Source: Balanoglossus misakiensis
Lineage: Eukaryota; Hemichordata
Direction of reading: 5' to 3'
Length of the DNA: 64,000 nt
Assembly: GCA_040954595.2 (NCBI GenBank)
Contig: CM082577.2
Location: 248,001-312,000, forward strand
Shown here: positions 36,601 through 48,396 of the stretch, piece after piece
Position numbering within the stretch: the first letter of the stretch is position 1
Layout of the letters: each line of letters begins with the position of its first letter
Position numbers and translations under genes: made by a program
The notes under the pieces: model-generated
What the model was told of the DNA's origin: nothing
Seen by the model: the letters and a program-made list of their open reading frames with translations, nothing else
Database searches by the model: none

Positions 36601-39600
36601 CGGTGTCAAAGTTGAGGGGTGTAGTACCCGATGATGTACGTTCCCACTTCAATTTACATTTAGTTGTTCATTATCTTGTTCATAAATATATCATCCCCCC
36701 CCCCCCGCCCTCCACGCGATGGTTTAGAGCGAAGTGCGCCAGGAATTCAAACCTTTGTGACGGCTATAGAGTTTTGGGACGTTATGCACTCCGAATCAAA
36801 TTCATAGTAACTTTATTTTATGTAATGACGCATATAGGAGACAACTGTCAAGTTAGCCGTTTCGGGATATGAGACATGCGCCTGTGGTTTAGAAATATGC
36901 GTGGACCACTTTGTCGATGTGCGTGTTCTAGAGGGAATTTTAGTGCATTTATTGACATTACAACATCGCTCAGCAAACCAAGGTGCATAAGTTGTTAGTT
37001 AGAATCGCAGTCTTTATATAAATGCAAACCGTTAATTGGACCAACCTAACAATCCACTTATCACATTGAGATTTTTCAAAAGCCTGGGATACTACTAGTA
37101 TTATGGTATACGTCTTATACCGCAGTAAAGACGACTACTGTACTGACGTCATCACACTACACATCCCACTACACTCCCGCCTTCGCACGTCACTTTATTG
37201 CCTAATTATGTATGATGTCTTCAGTTTCACCAGAATAAACATAGTATATGCCATATCCCCAATTTTCTACGTCATGTATTGTTTATTGCCGTGAATAATG
37301 TCAGCAAAGCACCAAAGTGTTACATTTGTGGCATTGATAAACTTGACTAGTTTCATTTCTTTTTTTCTCATACAGTTAATTTCGAAATAAGGTCATACAT
37401 ACAGGTGCATAGGCCAAAATATGGCACGGGTCACTGTAACATATCTTTAAAATATGGATGTGTTTATTACTATCATAATAACTAATAACGTGACAAACAC
37501 TTATAAATAAACTATTACTTAAAATCGTTTGGCTAATTTGAAAACGAAAGAACTTAATCCGTTTGATTTTATTAACAGCAAGGCCATCTTTAATAAGCTG
37601 TTTATGCTCAGTATTTTTTGTTCTTGTTGACAGTCGACACCCCACTTCGCGCGGCATTGCTACGCAATCGATGCGTGGTGGTAAACAACATGAGAGCCCG
37701 AACGATTCTAGCCGAACTGGTCAACGACAGAGTTCTCAAAGAAGCCACCGCCGAAGAGATACGGAAACTCGGCAAGGGGACCAACAAAGAAATGAACGAG
37801 GCCATCATCGGCGAAATGTACAGCAGGGATGACCTTGACATTGTGCAACTTTGTAGGATTATTCGTCGAAATGGACAAGGATTTTTGGCCGATTTAGTTC
37901 AAGAGAATGTCACCTCAGGTACGCAACTGACTGATTCGTTGATTGATTGATTGGGTTGATGGTTGGTTATATGAGTGGATGGATGGATGGCGTCCCAACG
38001 GCGTGAAGTTCACCTTTTTATAAAACGTGACTTTTTCCCGTACTTCCCCCCCCCCGACAGAATTAATCAGCATTTGGGATCATGCTTCGAGGAAACTGGG
38101 AAACCATTGGAAGAGGCTGGCTGAAGAACTAAACACTCAAGATTGCATACCTAAGATTTTATCTCATTATCCGGATGACGTCCGTGCACAGGCCTTGTTT
38201 TGGCTGATAGAGTGGGAGAAGAAGGACGCCACCAACGCCAATGTGAAGACATTGGTCGAAACACTGCAGAGGTGTGGGATGAAGAAAGCGGCAGGTGAGA
38301 CAATTAATTCACAGTCTGAATTTGTCAAGGTAAATCAAATTTGAAATGTACTAGCTAAACCAGTATGTTCCTCACAAGTCACAACTACGCTGTCCTGCTG
38401 TCTGTGTAATTTTTCTGTTTTCTAAAATATTCAAAAAAACATTTGCCCTTAACGCCATCAAATATGCGCATGGGTGTCTCCATTTCTTCGACTGTGATAA
38501 TTTTAGCACATTAAGGAACAGTCAAGCGTGGTGCTACCCACCACAAAGTTTTCCAACCCAATACAGACAATACCGTTTATACGAGTGACCCAGCCCTTCA
38601 ACAGAGTTAACACCCAATGGTTATGAGTTGTCACAAATTTTAAAAGTAAAACATTATTTTTACTATAGTATGAGGACATTGTGCATTCGTTTCTTCTTTT
38701 GGTAAATTTAAAAGATATTTCGTAACAAGGAAGTAGCCATAATCTCAAACGAAGAAGACTAAACAGAGCAGAGACACATAAAATGGACAGCTCAACAGAG
38801 GCGTTTTTGCCCACCTGGTTTATATTTTGACCTCTTGACCAGACCAGTACACTAGACAGAGAATGTTGCCATGGAGATGGGTACATTCCTAGACATTGAC
38901 TATGTGCACGTCTCCCAGAAACAGATCTCCCACACTGCACCGTGTTGTGACCAACATAAATGTCTCGCTATCTTTGCATTATCGTGAATGCCAATTTCAA
39001 TGCTGAGTGGTCGTGAATTATGGTTTTGACATATGAATGTGACCGCCGGTGGACGCCGCGACCCGGTTCAACACTGAAGTTTGACAACCACCGCCACGGT
39101 TTCCCAGTTTGAGAGAGTCGAATTATTCTTGTTTGACGGAATTAGCGGTGGTGGTGTGGCCTGTCCGACTTCGCGTTTAAAGTGTTCCTTTTAGCAATTG
39201 TAAAACGATACGAGGTGGTTTTGTAAAACTTTACTTGTCGATTTACATTTGTGTGACACACAATATGTTTCCCGACTTCTAAACTTTCCAATCGAGAAGA
39301 GGACAGAACATTAAGGGACATTTGTGTACCGTTTTGCTTTATTATACCGTTTAATTCTTTGCTTTGCTTTCATAAATCCGTTGTCTCGCCGCAGTTATAT
39401 TCATGTATAGGTGGGCCTGTCCGTGGTTCACAAAGAATGCACGGTGGAACAAGCAAGGTAGAGTTATCAAGCAATCGCTTTGAGTGGGAAAAAAATCTAG
39501 GACGAGTCAATAAAATTATACCTGCCTAGTGATCAAACACAAACGAAGGCAGGGACAAGGATTAGGTTTAGCTGTCGTGTGACGTTGGTGCAATTGTCGC

Positions 39601-42600
39601 GATTGAAGAGTAGGTTTGTCACGGTGGCTCAAATATTGAGATCCGCGCGACAGACAAATAAACCCACAATAAATGCGCAGAAATTGCAACCAATCAGATG
39701 CCGTTAAACTACAAGGGTGCAGTCGTGTTCATCCAGCTGGACTCCGTTCACTGGGACACTTGTTTGTGAGGAGGCAAACATCACAATCATATTAACCCAG
39801 CGTCGTGTGATTTGGATGACCGAAGGGTGGTCGCCGTTGCCGCCGCCACCGAACGTAATCCTCCCGACGTGACACTGCGTTATCGAAGCTCAAATGCGGC
39901 CTCCTGCATTAAGCATGCAAGCGCCGGGTTGCTTCAGTCGACAGCGTGGACATTAAAAAACATCCATTTATTTGACAAGTTTAATTTCCTTTCCATTTTA
40001 CAGCTTTTTTGAAGAAAATAAATCGCACGCGGTCCAGAACGAAACGGAAAAAGAAAACAAAATCAACAGGTGAGTGGTTAAATGACGTCAGTCGTAAATA
40101 CGTTACTTCTCTTTAAATCCGGGAGACCTTCCCGTTTTACTGCCAGCATTCGGTTTAAACCCCATTCTTTTACAAAACAGTGGGTTAGTTATTTACCGCC
40201 GGGACGGGGTAAACACCCGGTAAGGAAATACAGTGCTCCAAGTCGTTAAAGCGAGGGTTTCAAATTTCACAAACACCGTGAAAAGGCATGTCGTGTTCCC
40301 AAAACAACGAGTATGGCCAGCCAAACCACGTGTGAAAGTATAAATGCGCATGTTGCCAAGAGACGGGCGTCACCCAGAGAGACAGTCCTAATATCGTGTT
40401 CGGTGACTATCCTATCCAATCCCCAAAATGTTTGGTCCTTGAGGTGAAAAACTACTAAATGAGGCGTAGAATTGTAATAGGCTGTGAATTTCCCACGATT
40501 TTTTTTTTGTTTCGTATAGGTTTGCTCGGGGATAAAGGTTCGCAATCGAGCATGCGTGGTAGTAACCCAGTGATACTCTTTGGTTTCACAGGCACAGGAC
40601 GGAAAAGCAGTCCGTCGAGGACTCCGTCAATCAGACGCACCCGGGTCCCGTTGTCAGGGACAACAGTGGGTGGCAACCTTCCGAACGGTATAGACCGGCC
40701 GTCAAAACCCAAGAAACGGACTAAAGGCGGTAAACGACATAAGAAGAAAGAAGAGAAGACCGAAGAAATTACAGTTTCCGAAGGTTTGTCGTCAGCTTTA
40801 TAATAATTTATATTTTCTCGCACTGTTGATCTGTTGGTAAATTGTGTTCTGCAACCATTACTTCAGCGAAAAGTCAAAACCAATACCTTTGATGTATGAT
40901 GACACAATGAGAACAGTTTAGTATAAAAGCGAATGCTATTTTCGTCACAAGAGCGCAAGAGCACATCTGCGCATGTTCCGTAGTCAGTTCGGCCGTGAAA
41001 GTTGCGTAGTCAAGTTGCTTATTTGTCAAGTTCGATAAATATTGACCTGGCGAATTGACACGGAATGCAACGGTATTTGCGAATTAACTGTTGAATTTGT
41101 GGATTTTTCGGTCCAGTTACGGTAAGTCAGTCGGCGACAAGGGATCAAACTTGACAATCCTTAAATACGCAGAGATTATATTCAAGGCTGCATAGTGTCA
41201 AAACATTCAACAATATATAGGAAGAGAAAAATCTTGGAAAATGTAACATTTAATACTTGCTAGTTATCATATACGTGTCGATGAACCGTACTCAAGGTGT
41301 TTTATTACCGATTTCATTATCTGTACAGTAAGACACGAAATGGGGACATGAACTTGTCATTCCGACGCGATTTCAAGACAAGACCCAGACTCAAATTTTA
41401 CACAAACCGTTCCTGTTCTTCACGATGTTACCTTTCCGAAGACAAATTAAAACACCCCACCTTTGTGTGGATAATTACTCTTTAAATGTTTACACCAATT
41501 TCATTGTGATCTTACCGGTTTAACCTTCCATAGTGGACAGCTATACAGGTATTTTCCACGCAATCTACCGCGTACAATAGATGAATAAGCATGCCTCTAA
41601 ACGTGTACTAAACACCGTTCATTGACAACGCATTGACATCTTGTGCTGCGGTGTGAACTGTTTACCTTGGAGGCAGATGTATTCATCGTAAAAAACACCC
41701 ACATTGATACTGCTTTATCGTTGCCAACCGTTTTAAATGCCCATGTTTTGTGTGTGTTTGCCTACAGATGATGGCGACACACAGAAACGGGTGCGATTTG
41801 AAGACGACCTGGTCAAGCGATCATTAGGTAAGAATTTGCTACACGTCTTTCATATAAAGCATATCATGCATTTTTTACGTTTCTTGTGAACCCTGCTGTG
41901 TCAATGTACTTACAAAGACATCTTGAATATCTATCTTTAAACATCCAAAATATATCCAATGACCCGTGTTTTTGTTCTGATATTTCGATTGTTATAAAAC
42001 GAACTGTTTTTTTTTCTGTCGCTGCACTATTTAGAGAGTAGTTTTACCAAAACTTTACTCCCTCACAATTCTAAGTCTCTTTAAACTGGTAACTTATGGG
42101 TGTCACAGTGTGTGAATTTTAGCGATGCCTGCGACTCGACCGGTCCAAGGTTCGCTTCATGCGTTGGAAGACCAGCTACAGTCATAGAGAATGTCGGCAT
42201 TCCATGTGGTACGGGGAAACACACAACTATAGTATTGTGTAACCAGTCTGTCGACATTTAGACTTTAAGGCGAAAATAAATAGAGAGAATGTCTTGTAAT
42301 AATGGTTGTTTTGTACTCGTTAGCTTGTCTGTAGATACCTGTTCAATATATCACCATACGAGACGGCCATGTCAAATCTGTAACATATTTGAACGGAGAC
42401 TAAACGTTTCAATTGTGAAATGTTGGACGTTGTGTGTTTGTTTAACGATATCGAGAAATTATTATATGTCGCAATCAAATTACAGTTTGGTTATATCCGG
42501 GCATTGGTTGTCAAATTTCCTTCGAATTATTTGAGTTTCTACCTAGGATACGATGGAAATAATCGACAAGTGTTTAATATATATCGCAACCATTAACGAA

Positions 42601-44891
42601 TGTTCAAGTGCATGGTTAATACAATATTTGCTCATATTTTTTTTTCAACAGTACAAACAGGAGTGTAAAGATTGTAGTGGCATTGCGATTCAAACATGTA
42701 TTCTCGATCAATTTTCAGAATCTGAATAAATCTCTGCGGAAATCTAAGTGGATTTCATAATTGTTCTTTAATGGTGTCGTTGAATCTGTCAACAAAATCA
42801 ATACGGTTAGGTTATATTGCCGTTGTCATGGAGACGCTATCCCATGACGTATTTTGCGGTCATCTTGGCGGACGCAAATATTAATGCGTTTGATGGAAGC
42901 CGGACAGACCGTTCGTTTGGATTCAGCGTTTTCCATTGCTAAGGCTTCAGCCAATATCGATCGATCCCCGTCTCCATCAACAATTTAGTTTCATCTTTAT
43001 ATTTCTCACACGTGACAGGTGAGATGCGAATACACGTGGCCATCGAGGCGGTGGAATTGTCGCCGATACCACGCATAGCAGAGGGGGAAGTCAGTGCCGT
43101 GTTTCTGCAGAAGCTGCTCGAAGACAAACAGCTTTCGGCGCCGACCAGATATGCCATTGAAGGTACTGTCAAATGTTATTAGTCCGAAATCAATATTACA
43201 CAGATCCTCGCTGGCTAATACTGCTGTTCATTGAAAATTAATCTATTTCCGTCCATCGGACCAATTACTCATTTTCTCTTCATATTTTACGTTTTTCGCA
43301 ATTTTTGAATCGCAATGGTTGCATATTTTCGCATTTTTAGTTTTTGCATTATTTAGCCCTCAGACTCAAGTTATTTGACGTCATCGTGCTTGTACTAAAA
43401 TGAATTTAAAAACATATAGAACACAACAACAACAATATTCATCGTTTTCCATCTCTGCAGGGATCCACCCTTACTTGTCGGTGGATGACGTCATCAAAAT
43501 CAGGGACGACAGCGTGACCTTCATCGTCAGCTGCCGGACCCTGAATGCCGTCGATGCATTGTGGGATAGATACGGCGCCGGGGAGCGTCTGCTGAAGCTG
43601 ATGCAGAAGACGCTGGTGACTGAGTCCTTGCTGAAGCAGATCGACGCCAGGGGTATCACCATCAGGATATCCATGAACGAGGAAGAATTCCACGTCTGCC
43701 GGGAGGAGCTGTTGGCTGCGGCCGCCGCCGGTCTCAACATACCCATGTCCTATTCAGGTGCGTCTATAGTTTGATAAGTCATTCTGATTTACCTACAGAC
43801 TGGAAGAGAAGGCTGAACGTACCGAGATTGCTCGTTTAGAGGGTATACTTTATAGCCTGGCTTTATCTCGTGTGCACAATGTGGATGTTTCTGATGATTG
43901 TTTGCATGGAAGGCAAATTTAGTAACATCCGAGCTTTGAGTTTCTACTGTGAATACCCGTCAATTTCCGCATGTCAAATTCGAAATAAATTTAGTTTTGT
44001 TAATTACAGTGTGATCGCCAATGTCACGTTTGTATACAAGGAGTTCGGCCATGGAGACGACCTCTTGCCGCTATTTTACATTCACATATCATCGTCAGTC
44101 GGACAACCTGAAAGCACGTAAAGCAGAACGCGCTAATAATGGTTTAGTGTACGTCACCTTCACACTTGTCAGTGAATAGACAAGAATTCTTGAAGTGTGT
44201 CGGTGACATCAATTTGATATCAAAGGACGGAATATATTTGACGTCTTTGAAGCGTGCATCGTTTAAAATCTAAGACAGTGGTCACAATTTGTTGTCTGCC
44301 TGAATTTCAGGTCCCAAGAAAGAAGTGATGGAGAGACTAAGGAAACAGAGCGATAAACACAAAGCCCAATATCGCGAAGCGATCGAGGAATATAACAAAC
44401 TCGAACTGAACATGACCAATTTTGTGTCGGCGCTGAAGAGGATCAAACCGCCGTCGGTGCAGAAGGTGTCTTCGGTTTTCATGGTGGAGAAATACTACGA
44501 GATCTGCACCTCGAAGACGAGCAACATGAAGCGCGCCATAGGCATGTATCTGAACCTCATGGAAGTGCTGAGGAAGCTCCATGGCAACGCCAAAGAAAAC
44601 GTGCTGGACACCATGCTGAAGATTCGGCCGGAGGTGGAGACGGACACACAGAGAAAGTGTCGTGAAAAGGTCAAGGGTCAGCTGGGCGAATGGGAAAGGT
44701 TGCTTGATCCGCAGTGCGACATTTCGCAAATAGACATCCACCATAGTGCCAAGGAGTGCACGCCAACGCCGGATCTTCTACCGCTGAGGCCAGTGCTGAG
44801 TCTTCTACCCACCGTCTTCGAAATCGCCGGGAAATTTGAGCATCGGGTTGATTTGTACATTAAAGAAGACGACAATGGCACCAAACTGTAA
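33632..44891 (+). CDS. CARD - Death - TRADD-N-like multidomain adaptor
   Basis: Nine exons (33632-33725, 37634-37918, 38061-38294, 40004-40069, 40592-40783, 41768-41827, 43019-43162, 43461-43757, 44311-44891) give 650 residues. Exon 1 supplies a polar 31-residue leader. Exon 2 is a CARD (about 36-122; ends with a IIRRNGQGFLADL helix typical of CARD helix 5-6). Exon 3 is a Death domain (127-203; W132, LG..WKRLA, W-type helix 5). Exons 4-5 are a very basic linker (205-290) with two Lys/Arg clusters. Exon 6 holds KRVRF (297-301), an RVxF-type PP1 docking motif. Exon 8 (359-457) has alternating strands and helices with the pattern VTFIVSC..LDALW..Y..G..L ... ITIRISM.EEEF..CREEL, which resembles the N-terminal domain of TRADD. 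Exon 9 is helical, probably coiled coil early on. The CARD-Death order is that of CRADD/RAIDD, but the rest has no vertebrate equivalent I know of. The role is inferred: cytoplasmic or nuclear adaptor in immune or death signalling. Every intron is phase 1. Confidence 0.88.
36340..36361 (+). CDS. candidate alternative first coding exon (short)
   Basis: ATG followed by six codons (MDLNLSS) and a strong donor g/gtaagt in phase 1, compatible with the CARD exon at 37634. The surrounding 36100-36360 is GC-richer than its flanks and open in this frame. It would give the adaptor a seven-residue leader. Supported only by phase and donor strength. Confidence 0.25.
36562..36577. promoter_or_regulatory. 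RFX X-box-like site
   Basis: attgccatggtgacaa is a near-palindromic match to the RFX consensus (gttgccatggtaac type), about 200 bp downstream of the candidate first exon at 36340 and 1.06 kb before the CARD exon. Confidence 0.35.
38865..38878. promoter_or_regulatory. RFX X-box-like site
   Basis: gttgccatggagat in the third intron of the CARD-Death gene matches the RFX X-box consensus at all but the last half-site base. Confidence 0.35.
42822..42853. promoter_or_regulatory. RFX X-box-like site with nearby CRE-like site
   Basis: gttgtcatggagac (42822-42835) is followed after 8 bases by atgacgtatt, a CRE half-site-like element, in the intron before the 43019 exon. The X-box plus CRE order recalls composite promoters, and this could mark an internal promoter producing the TRADD-N-like half alone. 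Confidence 0.35.
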
Positions 44892-46929
44892 ACATGCAGA
44901 ATTCGGAGTACTGGACGCTGAAATTGGCGTACAAAGTGCACTTCTTTAATTTGTACTCACTTCGATGCAGACGGCGACACAACTTGGACTGGTGTTTCCC
45001 GCGAATTTACAAGCATCGGCGTATTTCGTCGTCGGATTACCTTGGGGAAAATGATGCGATGACGTCTCCACAAAATATCGGGTGTTTTAGAGATGAAATC
45101 ACATTCAAGTTGGTATAGAAACGGCTAGTTTAACCTTGGTGAATGAAACAAGTTTATTTCAAGGCGATGCGATGACGAGACGTTTAAGAAATGCAAAGGA
45201 CTCTTTTGAGAAGGTATTTCCAACAATACATCATGTTTCAATCCGGGTGGATAACCTGGACGTGTTGCTCTTTTAAAACTTCAAGATTATCTGTCACGAT
45301 TAATCTTCTAACTCCAGAGCACAGCTTCGAAAGCACATCACATTCATAATCAAACTCTATAAATTACTAAAATAATAATACTATCCTTGAATCGTCATCT
45401 TGCGTTTTCTTAATATTAAACGTACTCTTGATTATTGGTGCTTTGTCATATTTTAACTATATTTAAGGCGATGTTTCATGGAAGTTCTGAAATTTGAAAG
45501 TTTTGTGCGAACACTTGCCATTATATGTATATCCCATAACTTAATTGTCATAATAAACGTGACGTGTCTGCAGATATGCAAAATAAATAAAACTGTAGCA
45601 ATGAGGTGTAAAGTTCATAGGCATGTACTTATCACGGGAAGATGCATCTATATATTGGTTTATTTTGCAATAAAAGTATACTTTATAATTATTAAATATA
45701 TTCTGCCCGTTATATTGTCCTAGACTTGAATCAAGCAAAGAGTGTGAGCAACAATTACATAAATAAGCCATATTTTTGTCCTTGGAGATCTTCTAATTCT
45801 CGCTTCCTTTTAGGTTTTGCTATTCTAAAGTTGGCTGGGGAAGAAAGAAGCTTCACATCATCGGGCGGGGGATATAATTTTCTAGTCCTACATTTTTCTT
45901 TGTTTTTCCCCATCAGTTTATTTTGCATCTAAAGTTTTCGCGTTTGCCCTTTCATTAAATTCATATTTGCCAGATTGATGCGAGAGCGGTACCAATGCCC
46001 ATAATGCATGAACCGTTGGGGACTTGTCAGTCATAATAAGAAGGCTCAGTAACATGAATATACACGAAAATGCATGTCTTGGTTTATCTTCTGGGGGAGT
46101 TACAGGTAAGGTCATTTACGTTAAAATTGTCACCTTTTTATATCCCGAAAACAGCTTTAAACGGTACTTCCAATTAATTATAACACTCTGTGAATATTAG
46201 CTCTCATTATACACAGCTGACACTAAAACCTTCTGAATCTATGGTTCTCCCGTACTGTTGTGCGCCCTCATACCATAGACATTCAACGAACTTTTGTTTT
46301 TCATGGCTGAGTTGCTGGTAGTAATTAAGGTAAAAGTTGTACAGAACTAAACAGACTGACACTGATATCCCGCGCGCATTTGATTTTACCGACCGCACCC
46401 AGTATCGTCATATAAATATGTTTCTTTATGAACGTCTAACTACATCTTAGATTGATAATGTTTTCCGTGATATTTTAGAGCATACGATATGAGCCTGGTT
46501 GCCAGGTTTTATTACCTGTTACTCACTGATTGGCCGATATTGTTTCCATCTGACGAGACAATTCAAGTCAACAATTGGCACTGCATTACAAGGCAACAAC
46601 TTAGTGTACTTCGGCCGAATAAAGAATGATGCAAATGTAATCATGGACATAAGAAGTTGTCGATGATGTAATCCAACAGGTGTAAATCACCCTGTCTTTG
46701 TTTTCTATTCGGGGGACAAGGTCGCGCGGGGGACTAAAATATATCCCAAATTTACAGTCCCCAGTATCATGACTTTATAGTACATGTAATCTGCAAAGTT
46801 CTCTCACACGCAAAAAAAGGAAATGAATGATATTATGTAAAACATAAACTGACAAACTGACGCTGTGTAGTGCATTTTTTCTCTCTCGATGTTTCCACTG
46901 GCTATTAACATTGATTATTATACACGTAC
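44892..46929. other. 3' region of CARD-Death gene and intergenic spacer
   Basis: No exon recognised. AATAAA at 45552 and 45582 (plus strand) are the best polyadenylation signals for the upstream gene, implying a 3' untranslated region of about 0.7 kb. The remainder is AT-rich with nothing further recognised. Confidence 0.6.
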
Positions 46930-48040
46930 ATGACACTTATTCGACAAGGAAACCACACAATGGCTGTGCATATGCATGAGAATGGTTACAGACAAGGTCC
47001 GAGAAGTGACGCGTACTCTAGCAACCTGGATGTTTTGGGAATTTTAGGGTCTTTCAAGCAGAATACCGTAACCGTGAACCCCAGTGTCATGGCAGCGAAG
47101 TAAGTAGGAAAATGTCTCTCCCGGTTTAAAATGTTAATTTTTCAGATCTACCATAGAAATTATTGTTAGACTAAAAGCCTCCGAAACTGCGATTTTGCTG
47201 CCATTGGCGTCATTCGGTCCTGTCGACTGGTCAATCTTTTGCAATTTGTACATGTACCCGCAGCTCACGAATCAGTGCATGGAAGTTTGAAAATGGTTAT
47301 GACCAGAGACGTCTATCATTTCATTAATTGCCTTTTTCGTTTTCGGTCACAACTACAGAGATCGTGCGAAATTCGAAGACGGGAAACTGGAAATGTCTGG
47401 ACGTGCACACAAGCAGTCATTCAGAACCAGAACCGGGGAGAAAGTCAAAATCGACCCTACCTCTGGCACACACGGCTCACCGTTCAGGACCTTTGCCATG
47501 GTCGCAATGAGACCCATCGTTATGACAAATACTTTAGTACAGTCAGCGATAATCAACCAGCAAAGGCAACGAATCAACGAAAAACAATCTCGACGAGAAA
47601 AAATTGCACACCGAAGAAAAATAAACATTATGGACTCGGAAATCGGGAAGGTTTTGAAAAGGCAAGGTGAACTGTCTACAGAGATTACCGAGATCAACAA
47701 TTCGTACCGAAGAAAACATCCAGAGAACGCGGTGCCACGCACACTCACGCGCGGCGCCACTTTTCGATTGCCGCCGATCTCTGCAAACGTGAACAAAGCT
47801 GGCGATAGATACCGTGAAAATTGTCGTCTGCTGTTTCCATCGATGCCAGAGAACCCAAGTTTTGTATCCCCATCGCCGTCATACAGCACGAGTCTGCGCA
47901 GCAGAACAAGTGTTATGTCGGACGAACGGTTCAAAAAATTGACAGAGACTTTGGTTGGCGGAAGTTACAAGCACGACACCGATCATGGACAATCGGAATG
48001 GATACATTCTGATGAGTTTATCGGGGACACAGCGTATTAA
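46930..48040 (+). CDS. unrecognised basic protein, two exons
   Basis: Exon 1 (46930-47099) ends GCGAA/gtaagt in phase 2 and joins exon 2 (47359-48040, acceptor actacag) to give 283 residues. Translation is open from 46915, with in-frame ATGs at 46930, 46960, 46972 and 47089. I take the first; the last would give 230 residues. I do not recognise the family. The protein is rich in Arg, Ser and Asn. A probable helix lies at about 115-165 with many basic residues (QRQRINEKQSRREKIAHRRK), followed by Ser/Pro-rich, likely disordered sequence. No signal peptide or membrane segment is seen. AATAAA 83 bases after the stop supports a real transcript unit. Its neighbours give no functional hint. Confidence 0.7.
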
Positions 48041-48122
48041 GAAGTTGACTCAATACCACAAAAATAAGAGTTGGTAACTCTATCATACCTAACGTAAACA
48101 GTAAGAATTTGTTATATGGTTA

Positions 48123-48128
48123 AATAAA
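48123..48128 (+). terminator. polyadenylation signal
   Basis: AATAAA shortly after the stop codon of the 46930-48040 gene, followed by a T/GT-rich stretch (about 48145-48175). Confidence 0.65.
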
Positions 48129-48396
48129 ATGTACGTTTTATAAGGACATTTTTGTACGTTTGTCAGTTTTGTGCTTACTGGAGAGAGAGACTCGATTGTC
48201 GCACGTGACTTGCATTAGTGTTTCGTTACATCATTACACGAGATTGTGATCTGATGAAATACGTAACAGCAGACACGGCGGTTGTCAGGTTTATCGTATA
48301 TCGACGATCTCTTACTGTTACTTGGAATACAGGTTGAAAGATATTGCCTGGCTATTTTAATTTTAATATTTTTACCAGTCGCAAGTACTATTCAAG

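Noticed and set aside
39812-40012. Plus frame running into the 40004 exon, considered as an alternative exon start
   Set aside because: A strong acceptor (tttacag) at 40003 fits the phase; the upstream part shows no conservation pattern.
43439-43746. Two minus-strand frames opposite the TRADD-N-like exon
   Set aside because: Antisense shadows of an exon with clear domain pattern and matching splice phases.
47353-47934. 193-codon minus-strand frame opposite the 46930-48040 gene
   Set aside because: The plus frame has an in-frame upstream exon and a following polyadenylation signal; the minus frame has no such support.
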